In this document: one piece after another, positions 40,123 to 49,112 of the stretch | How positions within the stretch are numbered: the first letter of the stretch is position 1 | Layout: the number at the start of each line of letters is the position of its first letter | Source: Zunongwangia sp. ESRF-bin46 | GTDB taxonomy: Bacteria; Bacteroidota; Bacteroidia; Flavobacteriales; Flavobacteriaceae | DNA length: 64,000 bases | Direction of reading: 5' to 3' | Assembly: GCA_002631855.1 (NCBI GenBank) | Contig: NTLF01000014.1 | Location: 718,474 to 782,473 of the forward strand | Position numbers and translations under genes: made by a program | The notes under the pieces: generated by a model | Databases searched by the model: none | Seen by the model: only the letters and a program-made list of their open reading frames with translations | Told to the model about the DNA's origin: nothing

Positions 40123-41394
40123 CTACTTTATCATATCAAACCCACAGTACGGTACTAATACCTCAGGGATTTTAATTCCTTCAGGGGTTTGGTAGTTTTC
40201 TAAAATTCCTGCTAATACACGAGGTAATGCCAAAGCACTTCCGTTTAAGGTGTGAGCAAGATTGTTTTTACCATTTTCATCTTTAAAACGAAGCTTCAAT
40301 CGGTTGGCTTGAAAGGTTTCAAAGTTAGATACAGAAGAAATTTCCAGCCAACGGTCTTGTGCGGTTGAAAAGACTTCAAAATCATATGTCAAAGCTGCGG
40401 TAAACCCTAAGTCTCCACCACAAAGGCGTAAAATTCGATAGGGCAACTTAAGCTCGCGTAATATGTCTTTTACGTGTTCAACCATCCCATCTAACGCCTT
40501 ATAGCTATTATCAGGATGTTCTACGCGTACAATTTCAACTTTGTCAAATTGGTGCAGTCTGTTTAAACCACGAACGTGTGCTCCATAACTTCCCGCTTCC
40601 CTTCTAAAGCAAGGTGTGTAACCTGTACATTGAATAGGTAACTGATCTTGCTTCAATAAATCGCCACGGAACATATTGGTCACTGGAACTTCAGATGTGG
40701 GAATCATATACAAATCGTCATTTGTGATATGATACATTTGCCCTTCTTTATCGGGTAATTGACCTGTGCCCCGAGCAGAATCTTCATTTACCATTAACGG
40801 AACTTGATACTCCGTATAGCCCGCTTCAATATTTTTATCTAGAAAGTATGTGATTAACGCACGTTGTAAACGGGCACCTTTTCCTTTGTAAATAGGAAAT
40901 CCAGCCCCAGTTACTTTTACGCCCAATTCAAAATCGATTAGGTCGTATTTTTTAGCCAATTCCCAGTGCGGTAATGAACCTTCCTCAAGCGTTGGGATGT
41001 CTAGTTCTCTAAAAATTTCTTCATTATCCTCTTCGTCATTTCCTGCTGGTACACTTTCGTGCGGCACGTTAGGTATACCATACAATAAGTCTTGCAGCTT
41101 TTCTTCAGCAGTATTTAATTGTTCTTGAAGCGTTTTAGAATCTTGTTTTAATTGGGTTGTTTTTTCTTTTAGCAAGTTTGCTTTTTGGGTTTCCCCACTT
41201 TTAAAAAGTATCCCAATTTCTTTAGAAAATTTATTGGACTGTGATAACACTTCATCCAGTTTAGTCTGGGTGTTTCTACGAGTTTCATCTGCAGCAATAA
41301 TCGCTTCCAGATCGTTAGTGGTATCAATGCCTCTTTTGGCAAGTGCTTTGATAAATTGATCCTTGTTTTCACGGATTTCGTGTACTTGTAACAT
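40123..41394 (-). CDS. serS: Seryl-tRNA synthetase
   Basis: 423 residues, full length. The N-terminal coiled-coil arm (about 30-100) grips the long variable arm of tRNA-Ser. Class II motifs: motif 2 CFRREAGSYGAHVRGLNRLH with FDKVEIV, and motif 3 NGSALALPRVLAGILENYQ with the Arg. SEVPVTNMFRGDLL is the Ser/ATP site. Charges tRNA-Ser. The coding strand is minus, convergent with ruvC. Confidence 0.97.
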   Translation of the reverse strand: MLQVHEIRENKDQFIKALAKRGIDTTNDLEAIIAADETRRNTQTKLDEVLSQSNKFSKEIGILFKSGETQKANLLKEKTTQLKQDSKTLQEQLNTAEEKLQDLLYGIPNVPHESVPAGNDEEDNEEIFRELDIPTLEEGSLPHWELAKKYDLIDFELGVKVTGAGFPIYKGKGARLQRALITYFLDKNIEAGYTEYQVPLMVNEDSARGTGQLPDKEGQMYHITNDDLYMIPTSEVPVTNMFRGDLLKQDQLPIQCTGYTPCFRREAGSYGAHVRGLNRLHQFDKVEIVRVEHPDNSYKALDGMVEHVKDILRELKLPYRILRLCGGDLGFTAALTYDFEVFSTAQDRWLEISSVSNFETFQANRLKLRFKDENGKNNLAHTLNGSALALPRVLAGILENYQTPEGIKIPEVLVPYCGFDMIK

Positions 41395-41528
41395 AGTCCT
41401 AAAATTTTAAGAGAGCAAAGTTAGGGAAATGGAAGTTTTATTGTTGGTTTTTTTACCGGTTTTTACTCGTAAAGAAATATAGGGCTATTTATTTACTATA
41501 TATTTTTCTATGCCTTATCAAAATAAAA

Positions 41529-41870
41529 TTACCACAAAAACATAGGGCCATTGTAGTAAACTTTAATTGAAAAAAAAGTATATGTTATAGAGAATATGGT
41601 TCCGAAGATTAAAAAGAACCACCTGAATTTAACTAGCTTTAAAAAATTATTTAAATAATAATTGTCTAATAATTCAATGAGTATTCCAATAGAGTAAAAG
41701 ACATTAGCAATTATTCCATAGATTATAATACATATGACATCATTAAAACGCAAGACATCAGGATTTTCATTAAAAATCTGCCATATGCCAAAAATAAGGA
41801 CAGTTAAATTAAACCAAATTCGCTTTTTTTCCCACCATTCTAAAGAATTTGAGATTAATTGATGATTCAT
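41529..41870 (-). CDS. Small multi-pass membrane protein
   Basis: 113 residues with three or more predicted helices (WFNLTVLIFGIWQIF, VICIIIYGIIANVFYSIGIL, WFFLIFGTIFSITYTFFSI). It begins just downstream of the HTTM gene's stop (3 bp) and is transcribed the same way. No family recognised; the aromatic-rich helices are AT-rich in DNA. Role unknown. Confidence 0.65.
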   Translation of the reverse strand: MNHQLISNSLEWWEKKRIWFNLTVLIFGIWQIFNENPDVLRFNDVICIIIYGIIANVFYSIGILIELLDNYYLNNFLKLVKFRWFFLIFGTIFSITYTFFSIKVYYNGPMFLW

Positions 41871-41873
41871 AGA

Positions 41874-43229
41874 TTATTTTTTTGTTCTTGCAAATCCTTC
41901 TGAAGAAGATAGTATCCAATCATGGTGTTTAAAGTGATGCCATGGTTCTGCAGCTAAATCAACATTTTTGTCAATCAATCTATGGTAAGTCCCGGTGTTC
42001 ACTTTAATTTGAACATCCATATACACCTCAACATTTCGGCCTTTTTTGGCTTCAGTCTCTTCGATACGTTGTGCCAATTGCCATAACATATCGGGTTTCG
42101 ATTTTACTGAGCGTTGCTGTTTTTTAGATAGCAATTGATTATAGTTATAACGTCTTCTTTCAGTAGAATCTTTATCTTTTACCCAAACACTTAACGACCC
42201 TGCTTTACTTCGTAACATCATGCGCCAACTTAAGCGATGGCCTTCTTCGGTCCAAAGTACATCGTCTTTAAAAAACCAATGTCTTAATGGTAATCCTATT
42301 TGGATTATAAAATAGACTGAGAATATAGTAATTAGCGTTGGCTTATAGTTTGGAACGATGACTTCGCCTTTGGTGTATAGTTTTTTCTTCGGAAGAAATC
42401 GTTTTTGTAACGTTTCCGCAGAAAAGAAAAAGAAGGCAAAAGCCATGGACATATACGGAAAAATACCTATTTGAAATATAAATGAATTAAAGAGGTGAAA
42501 AAATATAGAAACAATAAAAGCGGCCAATCGGGTACGCTTCCAAAGTAACAAAGGCACGATTAAAAGATCGAAAAATACACCTACATAGGCTATACAATAA
42601 TGCACCCAATTTTCTTGAAGCAATCCGCCCACAAGCCAATAATCACTCTTACCTCGCATAAAAAGTGCAGGTACACTGGCATCTAGCCACCCAGGATACC
42701 ATTTTGCAATAGAACCGTAGGTATACACAATCCAAACTTGTAAAATAACTGCTAATAGCACCCATCTTGGCATAGACGGTGATTTGAGCTTAGCATTTTG
42801 TTGCGCATCAATAGAAAACCACTTGTTGGCGGGTAAGAATACCATAAGCCAGCACAATAACATCATTAGGTAATAATGATTATTGTATGATGATTTTTGC
42901 ATTAAATACACACACGTCCACATAAGTGCATAGCAAAACATACTAAACCGGTATTTATAGCCTAGCATTACCAATACGCCAAAAGTGCCCATTAATGCAA
43001 AATACCAATACATTAAATCGCCAGGCAATGGTTGTAAAAATTCAAAACCGATAAAGTTAAATGTAAAATCAGGCTCGACCAAAGTGCGCCTTACCCAACC
43101 TGTTGCAATAGCACCAAAACCTTCGATAGCGATTAATGCCCCAAAAACTACTCGCCATAGTATAAGCCCAGTGTTATCTATATGTTTAAATAGAAATTTA
43201 TTCACGGGTTTTAATAAAGTTTCTGGCAA
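41874..43229 (-). CDS. HTTM-domain membrane protein (gamma-carboxylase-like)
   Basis: 451 residues. Several membrane helices of the HTTM fold (MYWYFALMGTFGVLVMLGYK, HYYLMMLLCWLMVFLPANKW, LAAFIVSIFFHLFNSFIFQI, GIFPYMSMAFAFFFFSAETL) with the FHLFNSFIF and LPLRHWFF stretches and a soluble C-terminus (WMMLRSKAGSLSVWV, EPWHHFKHHDWILSS). The family includes the vitamin K-dependent gamma-carboxylase and bacterial relatives. It overlaps ribF by 32 bp, so it is co-transcribed with it. Confidence 0.88.
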   Translation of the reverse strand: MPETLLKPVNKFLFKHIDNTGLILWRVVFGALIAIEGFGAIATGWVRRTLVEPDFTFNFIGFEFLQPLPGDLMYWYFALMGTFGVLVMLGYKYRFSMFCYALMWTCVYLMQKSSYNNHYYLMMLLCWLMVFLPANKWFSIDAQQNAKLKSPSMPRWVLLAVILQVWIVYTYGSIAKWYPGWLDASVPALFMRGKSDYWLVGGLLQENWVHYCIAYVGVFFDLLIVPLLLWKRTRLAAFIVSIFFHLFNSFIFQIGIFPYMSMAFAFFFFSAETLQKRFLPKKKLYTKGEVIVPNYKPTLITIFSVYFIIQIGLPLRHWFFKDDVLWTEEGHRLSWRMMLRSKAGSLSVWVKDKDSTERRRYNYNQLLSKKQQRSVKSKPDMLWQLAQRIEETEAKKGRNVEVYMDVQIKVNTGTYHRLIDKNVDLAAEPWHHFKHHDWILSSSEGFARTKK

Positions 43230-44130
43230 ATAGTTCGTCTTGCTTAATGGCTTCTTTTAAGGTTTCAACACCGTCAAATGTTTCTTCATCACGAATGTGT
43301 GTAATGAACTCGATTTGCAATGGTTGGTTGTATAGGTTTTGGTCAAAATCTAAAAAATGTGTTTCAATGGTTTTCTGTGTGCCACCTACTGTTGGGTTAG
43401 TGCCAACGCTAGTAATTCCAAAAACTTGTTTACTGTTTATTCTTGCTTCAACCACATACACGCCATTTTTAGGAATTAGCTTATAATCTTCTGAAGGCTT
43501 TAGGTTTGCAGTTGGGTATTGTAAAGTTCTGCCAATGGCTTTTCCTTCTACAACCGTTCCCGAAATCATAAATTGATAACCTAAATATTCATTTGCAGTA
43601 CTAATGTCTCCTGCCTGCAATGCTTTTCGTATTTTGGTTGAACTTACTGTTACTTCATCTAGCTCTTGGGCACTAATTTCTTCCACAGTAAAGCCGTAGG
43701 TGTTTCCAAATTCTTTTAGGTCGTTTATATTAGCAGTACGGTTTCGGCCAAAACGATGGTCATAACCAATAATCACTTTTTTTGCCTTGAGTTTGTTAAC
43801 CAAAATATCTCGGACGTATTCTACCGCTGTTAAACGCGAAAATTGTCTAGTAAATGGATGGATTACCAGATGGTCTAAACCTGTTTTTTCGAGCAGTTCT
43901 TTTTTTTCTGAAAGCGTATTGATGAGCTTTATGTTAGAATCTTTTTGAAGCACCATCCTTGGGTGCGGAAAAAAAGTTAACAAGACAGAATCCAAATCGT
44001 CTTTTTCTGCGGCCTGAATCAACCGTTTTAAAATAGCTTTATGGCCTATGTGAACCCCATCAAAAGTACCGATGGTTATCACACAATGTCTGTCGTTATA
44101 ATATTTTGAAGCTGAGTTGTATTCCTTCAC
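43198..44130 (-). CDS. ribF: Bifunctional riboflavin kinase/FAD synthetase
   Basis: 310 residues. The FAD synthetase part opens with VITIGTFDGVHIGHKAILKR and has VIGYDHRFGRNRTANINDL and SSTKIRKALQAGDIS. The riboflavin kinase part follows (VVEGKAIGRTLQYPTANL, PKNGVYVVEARINSK, IETHFLDFDQNLYNQPLQIE). Makes FMN and FAD from riboflavin. Directly follows pth (1 bp gap) on the minus strand. Confidence 0.96.
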   Translation of the reverse strand: MKEYNSASKYYNDRHCVITIGTFDGVHIGHKAILKRLIQAAEKDDLDSVLLTFFPHPRMVLQKDSNIKLINTLSEKKELLEKTGLDHLVIHPFTRQFSRLTAVEYVRDILVNKLKAKKVIIGYDHRFGRNRTANINDLKEFGNTYGFTVEEISAQELDEVTVSSTKIRKALQAGDISTANEYLGYQFMISGTVVEGKAIGRTLQYPTANLKPSEDYKLIPKNGVYVVEARINSKQVFGITSVGTNPTVGGTQKTIETHFLDFDQNLYNQPLQIEFITHIRDEETFDGVETLKEAIKQDELFARNFIKTRE

Positions 44131-44131
44131 C

Positions 44132-44764
44132 TTAATTTCCGTTAAAAGTGTTCATGGTATTGTTTATACCTGCCAAGCCAAAAGATTCTATAGCTTTAGA
44201 TGCTTTTTCTAAACGTTCGGGTAGTTTTTTATTTTCTTCTTCATCCCATTCTCCTAAAACATAATCTACTTGCCTGCCTTTGCTAAATTCGTCACTAATA
44301 CCAAATCTAAATCGATTGTATTTATTGGTCTGTAAGGTATTTTGTATGTCTTTTAACCCATTGTGACCACCATCACTTCCTTTAGTTTTTATGCGAATTG
44401 TTCCAAAAGGTAAGTTTAGGTCGTCGGTTACTACCAATAGGTTTTCTAGAGGTATTTTTTCTTTATCCAGCCAATATCGTACTGCTTTTCCGCTGAGGTT
44501 CATAAAAGTACTGGGTTTTAATAATAAAAAAGTACGCCCTTTCTTTTTATGAATGGTAATATCACCCAGTTTTTCGGTTTCCCAGGTTAAGTCATTCTCT
44601 TCAGCTAATGTATCTAATATTTTAAAGCCAATATTGTGGCGTGTATTGTGGTATTTTGGGCCAATGTTTCCCAATCCGGCAATTAAAAATTTTTTCATGG
44701 GGTCGCCTTCAGTATAAGGTGGTTTTTGTTTTGTGCTAAAAAGGTTTTTAAAAAATGATAGCAT
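44132..44764 (-). CDS. pth: Peptidyl-tRNA hydrolase
   Basis: 210 residues. An N-terminal extension (about 1-22, MLSFFKNLFSTKQKPPYTEG) precedes MKKFLIAGLGNIGPKYHNTR, with the catalytic His in the TRHNIGFKILD segment. KPSTFMNLSGKAV, VVTDDLNLPFG, GSDGGHNGLKDIQ and YNRFRFGISD complete the family. It recycles peptidyl-tRNA dropped from ribosomes. Located upstream of ribF with one base between them. Confidence 0.95.
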   Translation of the reverse strand: MLSFFKNLFSTKQKPPYTEGDPMKKFLIAGLGNIGPKYHNTRHNIGFKILDTLAEENDLTWETEKLGDITIHKKKGRTFLLLKPSTFMNLSGKAVRYWLDKEKIPLENLLVVTDDLNLPFGTIRIKTKGSDGGHNGLKDIQNTLQTNKYNRFRFGISDEFSKGRQVDYVLGEWDEEENKKLPERLEKASKAIESFGLAGINNTMNTFNGN

Positions 44765-44793
44765 TCCATAACAGTTTCAGCAGTAAAAATAAA

Positions 44794-44823
44794 AAAAGCA
44801 TCCCGAATTATAGGATGCTTTTT
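44794..44823 (-). terminator. Terminator between rplY and pth
   Basis: AAAAGCATCC, a short loop and GGATGCTTTT with a T/A-rich flank. Lies between the rplY stop and the pth start on the minus strand. Confidence 0.8.
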
Positions 44824-44845
44824 GTATATCTTAAGATAGAAGTTT

Positions 44846-45520
44846 TTATTCGTCAGAAGATCCTTCTTTCTTTTCTGCTCCTTCAGCAGCTGCTTCAGTT
44901 CCTTCTTCGCCTTCAGCTCCTTCTTCACCTTCTTCATCTTCGTCTTCATCTTCTGGTATTTCATCAACGATAGCTGTACGAGAAGTTCTAACTTGACAGA
45001 TTACTTTTTTGTCTTCGTGTAAGAATTCAAAATCTTCTGTTTCGATGTCACCAACAGTCTGTACATCTCCAATTTTCATATTGGTAATGTCAACGTCGAT
45101 AAAATCTGGAAGATTTTTAGGCAATGCTCTAACACGTAACCTACGGTTAATGATACGTAATACACCACCGTTTTTAACACCAAGGGCGTTACCTCTAACA
45201 CGTACCGGAACGGTCATGCTTATTGGTGTACCATCGAATAATTGATAGAAATCTATATGTAGAATTTGGTCTGTTACCGGGTGAAATTGAATGTCCTGTA
45301 AGGCACAGTCAATTTTATCGCCGCCTGCCAACTCTAATTCAACCCTAAAAACGTCGGGTGTATAGATAAGGTTTTGAAACTCCAGTTCATCTGCTGAAAA
45401 ATGAATGGTTTCATCCCCTCCGTACACGACGCAAGGAACCTTTCCAGCATTACGTAAGGCTTTCGTTGCCGATTTGCCCACGCTTTCTCTTTTAGATCCT
45501 TTGATTGTAAGTGATTTCAT
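44846..45520 (-). CDS. rplY: 50S ribosomal protein L25 (Ctc type)
   Basis: 224 residues. MKSLTIKGSKRESVGKSATK, ALRNAGKVPCVVYGGDETIH is the L25 domain that binds 5S rRNA; the TL5/CTC beta-domain follows (MTVPVRVRGNALGVKNGGVL, LPKNLPDFIDVDITNMKIGD). The C-terminus is a long acidic low-complexity tail (DEDEDEEGEEGAEGEE). Terminator hairpins lie on both sides. Confidence 0.95.
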   Translation of the reverse strand: MKSLTIKGSKRESVGKSATKALRNAGKVPCVVYGGDETIHFSADELEFQNLIYTPDVFRVELELAGGDKIDCALQDIQFHPVTDQILHIDFYQLFDGTPISMTVPVRVRGNALGVKNGGVLRIINRRLRVRALPKNLPDFIDVDITNMKIGDVQTVGDIETEDFEFLHEDKKVICQVRTSRTAIVDEIPEDEDEDEEGEEGAEGEEGTEAAAEGAEKKEGSSDE

Positions 45521-45598
45521 TGTAATTAATTGTAAATTAGTATGTATTAAAAATTTTGGAGTGCAAAGATGCAGTTTTTTTCTTTTTACTGAAAATAA

Positions 45599-45622
45599 AA
45601 AAGCGGTTATTTTACCGCTTTT
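45599..45622 (-). terminator. Terminator after prs
   Basis: AAAAGCGGT, six bases, ACCGCTTTT; on the minus strand followed by T-rich sequence. Separates prs from rplY. Confidence 0.8.
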
Positions 45623-45641
45623 CTGTCTGTTTTGTTGAAGG

Positions 45642-46583
45642 TTACATTAAAAACTTAGAACTAATGCTTTTATTGTGGTTTACACTTAGCATGACATCAG
45701 CAAATAAATTGGCGCAGGTTAATACTTTTACTTTAGGGCTTTGTTGTCTCAATGGAATGGAATCTGTCACAATCAACTCTTCTAACTTAGAATTTTCAAG
45801 ACGCTCGTAGGCACTGCCCGAAAGGATAGGATGGGTACAAATAGCACGAACGCTCAAAGCTCCACGTTCCATCATAAGATCAGCAGCTTTGGTTAGTGTG
45901 CCTGCAGTATCAACCATATCATCAACCAAGACTACATTTTTTCCTTTTACATCGCCAATGAGTTCCATATGCGAGATTACATTTGCTTTTTCACGTTGTT
46001 TGTAGCAAATAACTACGTCGCTTTCCAAGGCTTTAGAATAAGCATATGCTCGCTTACTTCCGCCCATATCTGGTGATGCGATTGTTAAATTGTCTAAGTT
46101 CAGTTTTCGTAGATGAGGCAAAAATATGGTAGAAGCAAAAAGGTGATCAACTGGTTTTTCGAAAAACCCTTGAATTTGATCGGCATGCAAGTCCATGGTG
46201 ATAATTCTGGTTGCTCCTGCTGTTTCCAGCATTTTAGCAATTAATTTTGCAGCAATAGGTACACGTGGTTTGTCCTTTCTGTCTTGGCGTGCCCACCCAA
46301 AATAAGGCAGAACAGCTGTAATGTGCCTTGCAGATGCACGTTTTGCGGCATCGAGCATTAACAACATTTCCATTAAGTGGTCACTGTTTGGGTGCGTTGA
46401 GCCAATGATAAAAACACGGCTTCCACGAACGGACTCTTCAAAAGAGGGTTGAAATTCACCATCACTATAGGTAGAAGTAATTACTTTGCCTAATGGAATG
46501 CCAAAAGCCTTGGCAATATCGGCAGCGAGGGTTTCACTTTGTTTACAAGCAAAAATCTTGGGTTCGGGAATGGGAGCGGACAT
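45642..46583 (-). CDS. prs: Ribose-phosphate pyrophosphokinase
   Basis: I start at the ATG at 46583 (MSAPIPEPKIFACKQSETLA, as in flavobacterial Prs); the longer frame from 46631 adds unrelated sequence. The PRPP synthase motifs are complete: SDGEFQPSFEESVRG, PYFGWARQDRKDKPR, TMDLHADQIQGFFE, and the PRPP-binding loop VLVDDMVDTAGTLTKAADL. Makes PRPP from ribose 5-phosphate and ATP. Confidence 0.96.
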   Translation of the reverse strand: MSAPIPEPKIFACKQSETLAADIAKAFGIPLGKVITSTYSDGEFQPSFEESVRGSRVFIIGSTHPNSDHLMEMLLMLDAAKRASARHITAVLPYFGWARQDRKDKPRVPIAAKLIAKMLETAGATRIITMDLHADQIQGFFEKPVDHLFASTIFLPHLRKLNLDNLTIASPDMGGSKRAYAYSKALESDVVICYKQREKANVISHMELIGDVKGKNVVLVDDMVDTAGTLTKAADLMMERGALSVRAICTHPILSGSAYERLENSKLEELIVTDSIPLRQQSPKVKVLTCANLFADVMLSVNHNKSISSKFLM

Positions 46584-46681
46584 AGTTTGTGTTTGAAATT
46601 GGTTGTTTGCAAATGTAAAAATTAATTGCAAAGCGAGTTAAAAATGAACCATATAAATATTTAGGTTTTGTAAAAAAATTG

Positions 46682-46689
46682 TATTTTTG
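46682..46689 (+). promoter_or_regulatory. Promoter element of the tRNA-Leu locus
   Basis: TATTTTTG matches the Bacteroidota -7 consensus TAnnTTTG, 13 bp before the truncated tRNA copy. Confidence 0.5.
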
Positions 46690-46701
46690 CCGTCCATATT
46701 T

Positions 46702-46748
46702 GCCTTGGTGGCGGAATTGGTAGACGCGCTGGATTCAAAATCCAAATT
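46702..46748 (+). pseudogene. Truncated tRNA-Leu copy (5' half only)
   Basis: GCCTTGGTGGCGGAATTGGT begins a normal tRNA-Leu (acceptor 5' strand, D-arm) and continues through the anticodon arm TGGATTCAAAATCCA (CAA loop), then breaks off into AATTTGAGAAGG. The variable arm, T-arm and 3' acceptor strand (CCAAGGT) are absent. A complete tRNA-Leu starts 21 bp later, so this is a dead copy or a promoter-proximal leftover of a deletion. Confidence 0.75.
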
Positions 46749-46768
46749 TGAGAAGGGAAAAAAAGTAT

Positions 46769-46851
46769 GCCGAAGTGGTGGAATTGGTAGACACGATGGA
46801 TTCAAAATCCATTGCTCACAAGGCTTGCGGGTTCGATTCCCGCCTTCGGTA
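46769..46851 (+). tRNA. tRNA-Leu (anticodon CAA)
   Basis: Cloverleaf present: acceptor GCCGAAG/CTTCGGT, D-loop with GGAATTGGTAGACAC, anticodon arm ATGGA-TTCAAAA-TCCAT (CAA at 46803-46805), long variable arm, T-arm GCGGG-TTCGATT-CCCGC. CCA is not encoded. Likely integration target of the element to its right. Confidence 0.92.
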
Positions 46852-46858
46852 CTAAAAA

Positions 46859-46887
46859 AGCTGAGATGAAAATCTCGGCTTTTTTTA
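46859..46887 (+). terminator. Terminator after tRNA-Leu
   Basis: AGCTGAGAT-GAAA-ATCTCGGCT, 9-bp stem with GNRA loop, followed by TTTTTTTT. Confidence 0.85.
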
Positions 46888-46893
46888 TGACTT

Positions 46894-46913
46894 GGTACAA
46901 CATAGGTACAACA
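46894..46913. repeat. GGTACAACA direct repeat beside tRNA-Leu
   Basis: GGTACAACA at 46894-46902 and 46905-46913, 11 bp apart. It mirrors the CGTGCGGTAA pair beside the integrase at 21471. Candidate arm-type sites of the conjugative element's left end; its integrase must lie outside the window. No core att repeat can be tested here. Confidence 0.4.
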
Positions 46914-47063
46914 TTTTGCTATTTTGAAGGCAACATTTTTATTGATGTTAAATTCTTCTATTTGTTTTTAAACCCTATGAATTTACTATCAGAATAATAA
47001 ACTTTATCTAATCACGACCTTACTTCTTCGTAAGGGAAGTTTATTATCATACAATATACACGC

Positions 47064-47197
47064 AAGGTAAACTCGTAAAATACTTCCATCAAAAGACTAC
47101 GGCATAAAGCCAACGCTTCTTCCCCTACTCATTTATTCCGTTTCCTTTTGAGCCAAGATTTTATCTTCCGTTTGGTTTCTGCTCAAATATTGTTTAA
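47064..47197 (+). repeat. Leader repeat copy A, upstream of parB-like gene
   Basis: About 134 bp, nearly identical (by eye about 90%) to 49113-49248, which lies upstream of the DUF932 gene. Both copies end in GCTCAAATATTGTTTAA just before the start codon. It probably holds a shared promoter and regulatory site. The remainder of 46,914-47,063 shows no gene. Confidence 0.85.
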
Positions 47198-47214
47198 TCA
47201 AAAATTTGAGTATT

Positions 47215-49002
47215 ATGACAACAAAAGCGAGTACCACAAAGAAGCGCAGTAGAGCGAAATCTACTGCCAAGAAAGAAGTAAATGGAAAGAAATCCAAAGC
47301 ACTTCAAATTCAGAACTTACCGTTGGGTAAAATCAAGCCTGACCCAGAACAGCCGAGAAAGACGTTTAACGAAGATGCGTTAAAGCAGCTATCTGAGAGT
47401 ATCGAAAAGCACGGTGTGTTGCAACCAATCACGGTAAGGCAACTAAATGACCATTATGTCATCGTGATGGGCGAACGCCGATATCGTGCAAGTAATTTGG
47501 CTGGAAAGAAGACCATACCCTGTATCGTGAGGACTTATAAAAACAATGATGTTCTTGAAGTTCAGATTATCGAGAATCTGCAAAGACAGGATGTCGAGCC
47601 TACCGAAGAAGCCGAGGCGATTGCTTACCTAAGCGAGAAATACGCACCTACTGAAATTGCAAAGCGATTGGGAAGAACGGATAACTTTATCAGACAGCGA
47701 CTTAAACTGGCTGGATTGATTGACGGTTTTAAGCACTTTGTCCGCAATGGCGAAATGACGATTTCCTTAGGTGTTGGTGTTGCGCTATTTGAACCGGAAG
47801 AACAGCTGATGATGTTAGAAACGATGGGCGAAGATTTTAATGCACATCAGATAAACAGGATGATTAAAGACCAGACCTATGATTTGGAAAAAGCATCCTT
47901 TGATGTAGCGGACAAAAAATTAGTCCCAAAAGCTGGGTCTTGTGTAGAATGTCCGTTCAATGCGGCCAATCAAGGCAATCTGTTCGGCGAAGGTAAAATG
48001 GTCTGTACAAAAGCAGCCTGTTTTGAAACCAAGAAAAGCAAATCATTCTTGAAGCTGATTGAAAAATCCAAGAAAGAGAACATCTTATTGATTCCTGAAA
48101 TACGACAGTATTGGGCAGATGATGAAAACAATCAGCTAATTATATCACAATTAGAAAAGAAGGGATTGAAAGTCTATCTACTGGACGATGTTGAAATTAT
48201 AGAGCATCCGATTGAGCCAACAATCCAGGATATTAAGAAAGAATACCAACATTATGACTATTCTGAAGATGAATTAAAAGCCGAATTTGAAAAAGCGTTG
48301 CAAAATTACAAAGAAGCATTGGAAGAATACAATTCAGCAAATGAAAATGGGTTTACAAATGGCATTTTGTTTCATCCCAAAACTTACAGGAATAAAGAGG
48401 TCTTTGTAAAAATTGTCGAAAAATCAAAGAACGATTCTACGGAATATTCGGCACCATTGGCCAACAGAAAAATGGCAGATTGTACACCTGAAGAACAAAT
48501 CGTAAAAATCAACGAAAGGGAAATCCGCAAGAAGCAAATAGAGAACAATAAGCAATTTGAGGAAGTTGTGCAGATGATTCGTGAGACGAAATACATTGAT
48601 ACAAAGAAGACACTTTCAACAGATGAAATGGTCGCATTCTCGATATCACTATTTGAAAACAACGTGGACTATATGAGCCAGCAGAAGTATTTCTCAAAAT
48701 TCCTGAGCGACACTTCAAAGATGACCAGAGTTGAAATGGTAGAGAATTTCAAGAAGAAGTTCAAAAAGGAAATCTTCCATAAATTGATACGGTATATGCT
48801 CACGAGGCAAGTGCATTTTGGCGAAAGCAATCACGTCAATAATCTTACCAACATTTCATTTTATAATGCGATACAGGGATATTATAAATCCAAGATTGCC
48901 GGCATAGAAAAGGAATATGCCGAAAAACGAGACAAGCGTGAAGCACGTTTGAAAGAGCGCATCACGGTTCTTGAAAAGCAAATTCAGGAACTCAACGATT
49001 AG
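47215..49002 (+). CDS. ParB/RepB/Spo0J-family protein of the conjugative element
   Basis: 595 residues from the ATG at 47215; a TTG nine bases earlier is in frame. Basic lead-in (STTKKRSRAKSTAKKEVNGK), ParB N-domain (IKPDPEQPRKTFNEDALKQL, SIEKHGVLQPITVR, GERRYRASNLAGKKTIPCIV, QIIENLQRQDVEPTEEAEAI) and the HTH (TEIAKRLGRTDNFIRQRLKL, about 147-167). The long C-terminus is charged, with a CxxC pair region (CVECPFNAAN, CTKAACFETKK) that may bind metal, and a final coiled coil. ParB-like proteins of Bacteroidota ICEs serve in stability or regulation. Behind leader copy A. Confidence 0.9.
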   Translation: MTTKASTTKKRSRAKSTAKKEVNGKKSKALQIQNLPLGKIKPDPEQPRKTFNEDALKQLSESIEKHGVLQPITVRQLNDHYVIVMGERRYRASNLAGKKTIPCIVRTYKNNDVLEVQIIENLQRQDVEPTEEAEAIAYLSEKYAPTEIAKRLGRTDNFIRQRLKLAGLIDGFKHFVRNGEMTISLGVGVALFEPEEQLMMLETMGEDFNAHQINRMIKDQTYDLEKASFDVADKKLVPKAGSCVECPFNAANQGNLFGEGKMVCTKAACFETKKSKSFLKLIEKSKKENILLIPEIRQYWADDENNQLIISQLEKKGLKVYLLDDVEIIEHPIEPTIQDIKKEYQHYDYSEDELKAEFEKALQNYKEALEEYNSANENGFTNGILFHPKTYRNKEVFVKIVEKSKNDSTEYSAPLANRKMADCTPEEQIVKINEREIRKKQIENNKQFEEVVQMIRETKYIDTKKTLSTDEMVAFSISLFENNVDYMSQQKYFSKFLSDTSKMTRVEMVENFKKKFKKEIFHKLIRYMLTRQVHFGESNHVNNLTNISFYNAIQGYYKSKIAGIEKEYAEKRDKREARLKERITVLEKQIQELND

Positions 49003-49014
49003 CTTTTGTTGTTT

Positions 49015-49054
49015 GAAGAAGGGTCGGCATTCGTGCTGGCCCTTCTTCTTTTTT
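49015..49054 (+). terminator. Terminator after the parB-like gene
   Basis: GAAGAAGGGTCGGC pairs with GCTGGCCCTTCTTC over 14 positions (G-T wobbles), then CTTTTTTAT. Confidence 0.85.
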
Positions 49055-49112
49055 ATGATAGTGTTTTGAAAGATGGGTTCTTAAGGAAGGGGTTATCAAT
49101 CAATAGTTAGTG

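Noticed and set aside
46702..46851. Two functional tRNA-Leu genes
   Set aside because: The first copy has no T-arm or 3' acceptor strand, so only the second is a working tRNA.
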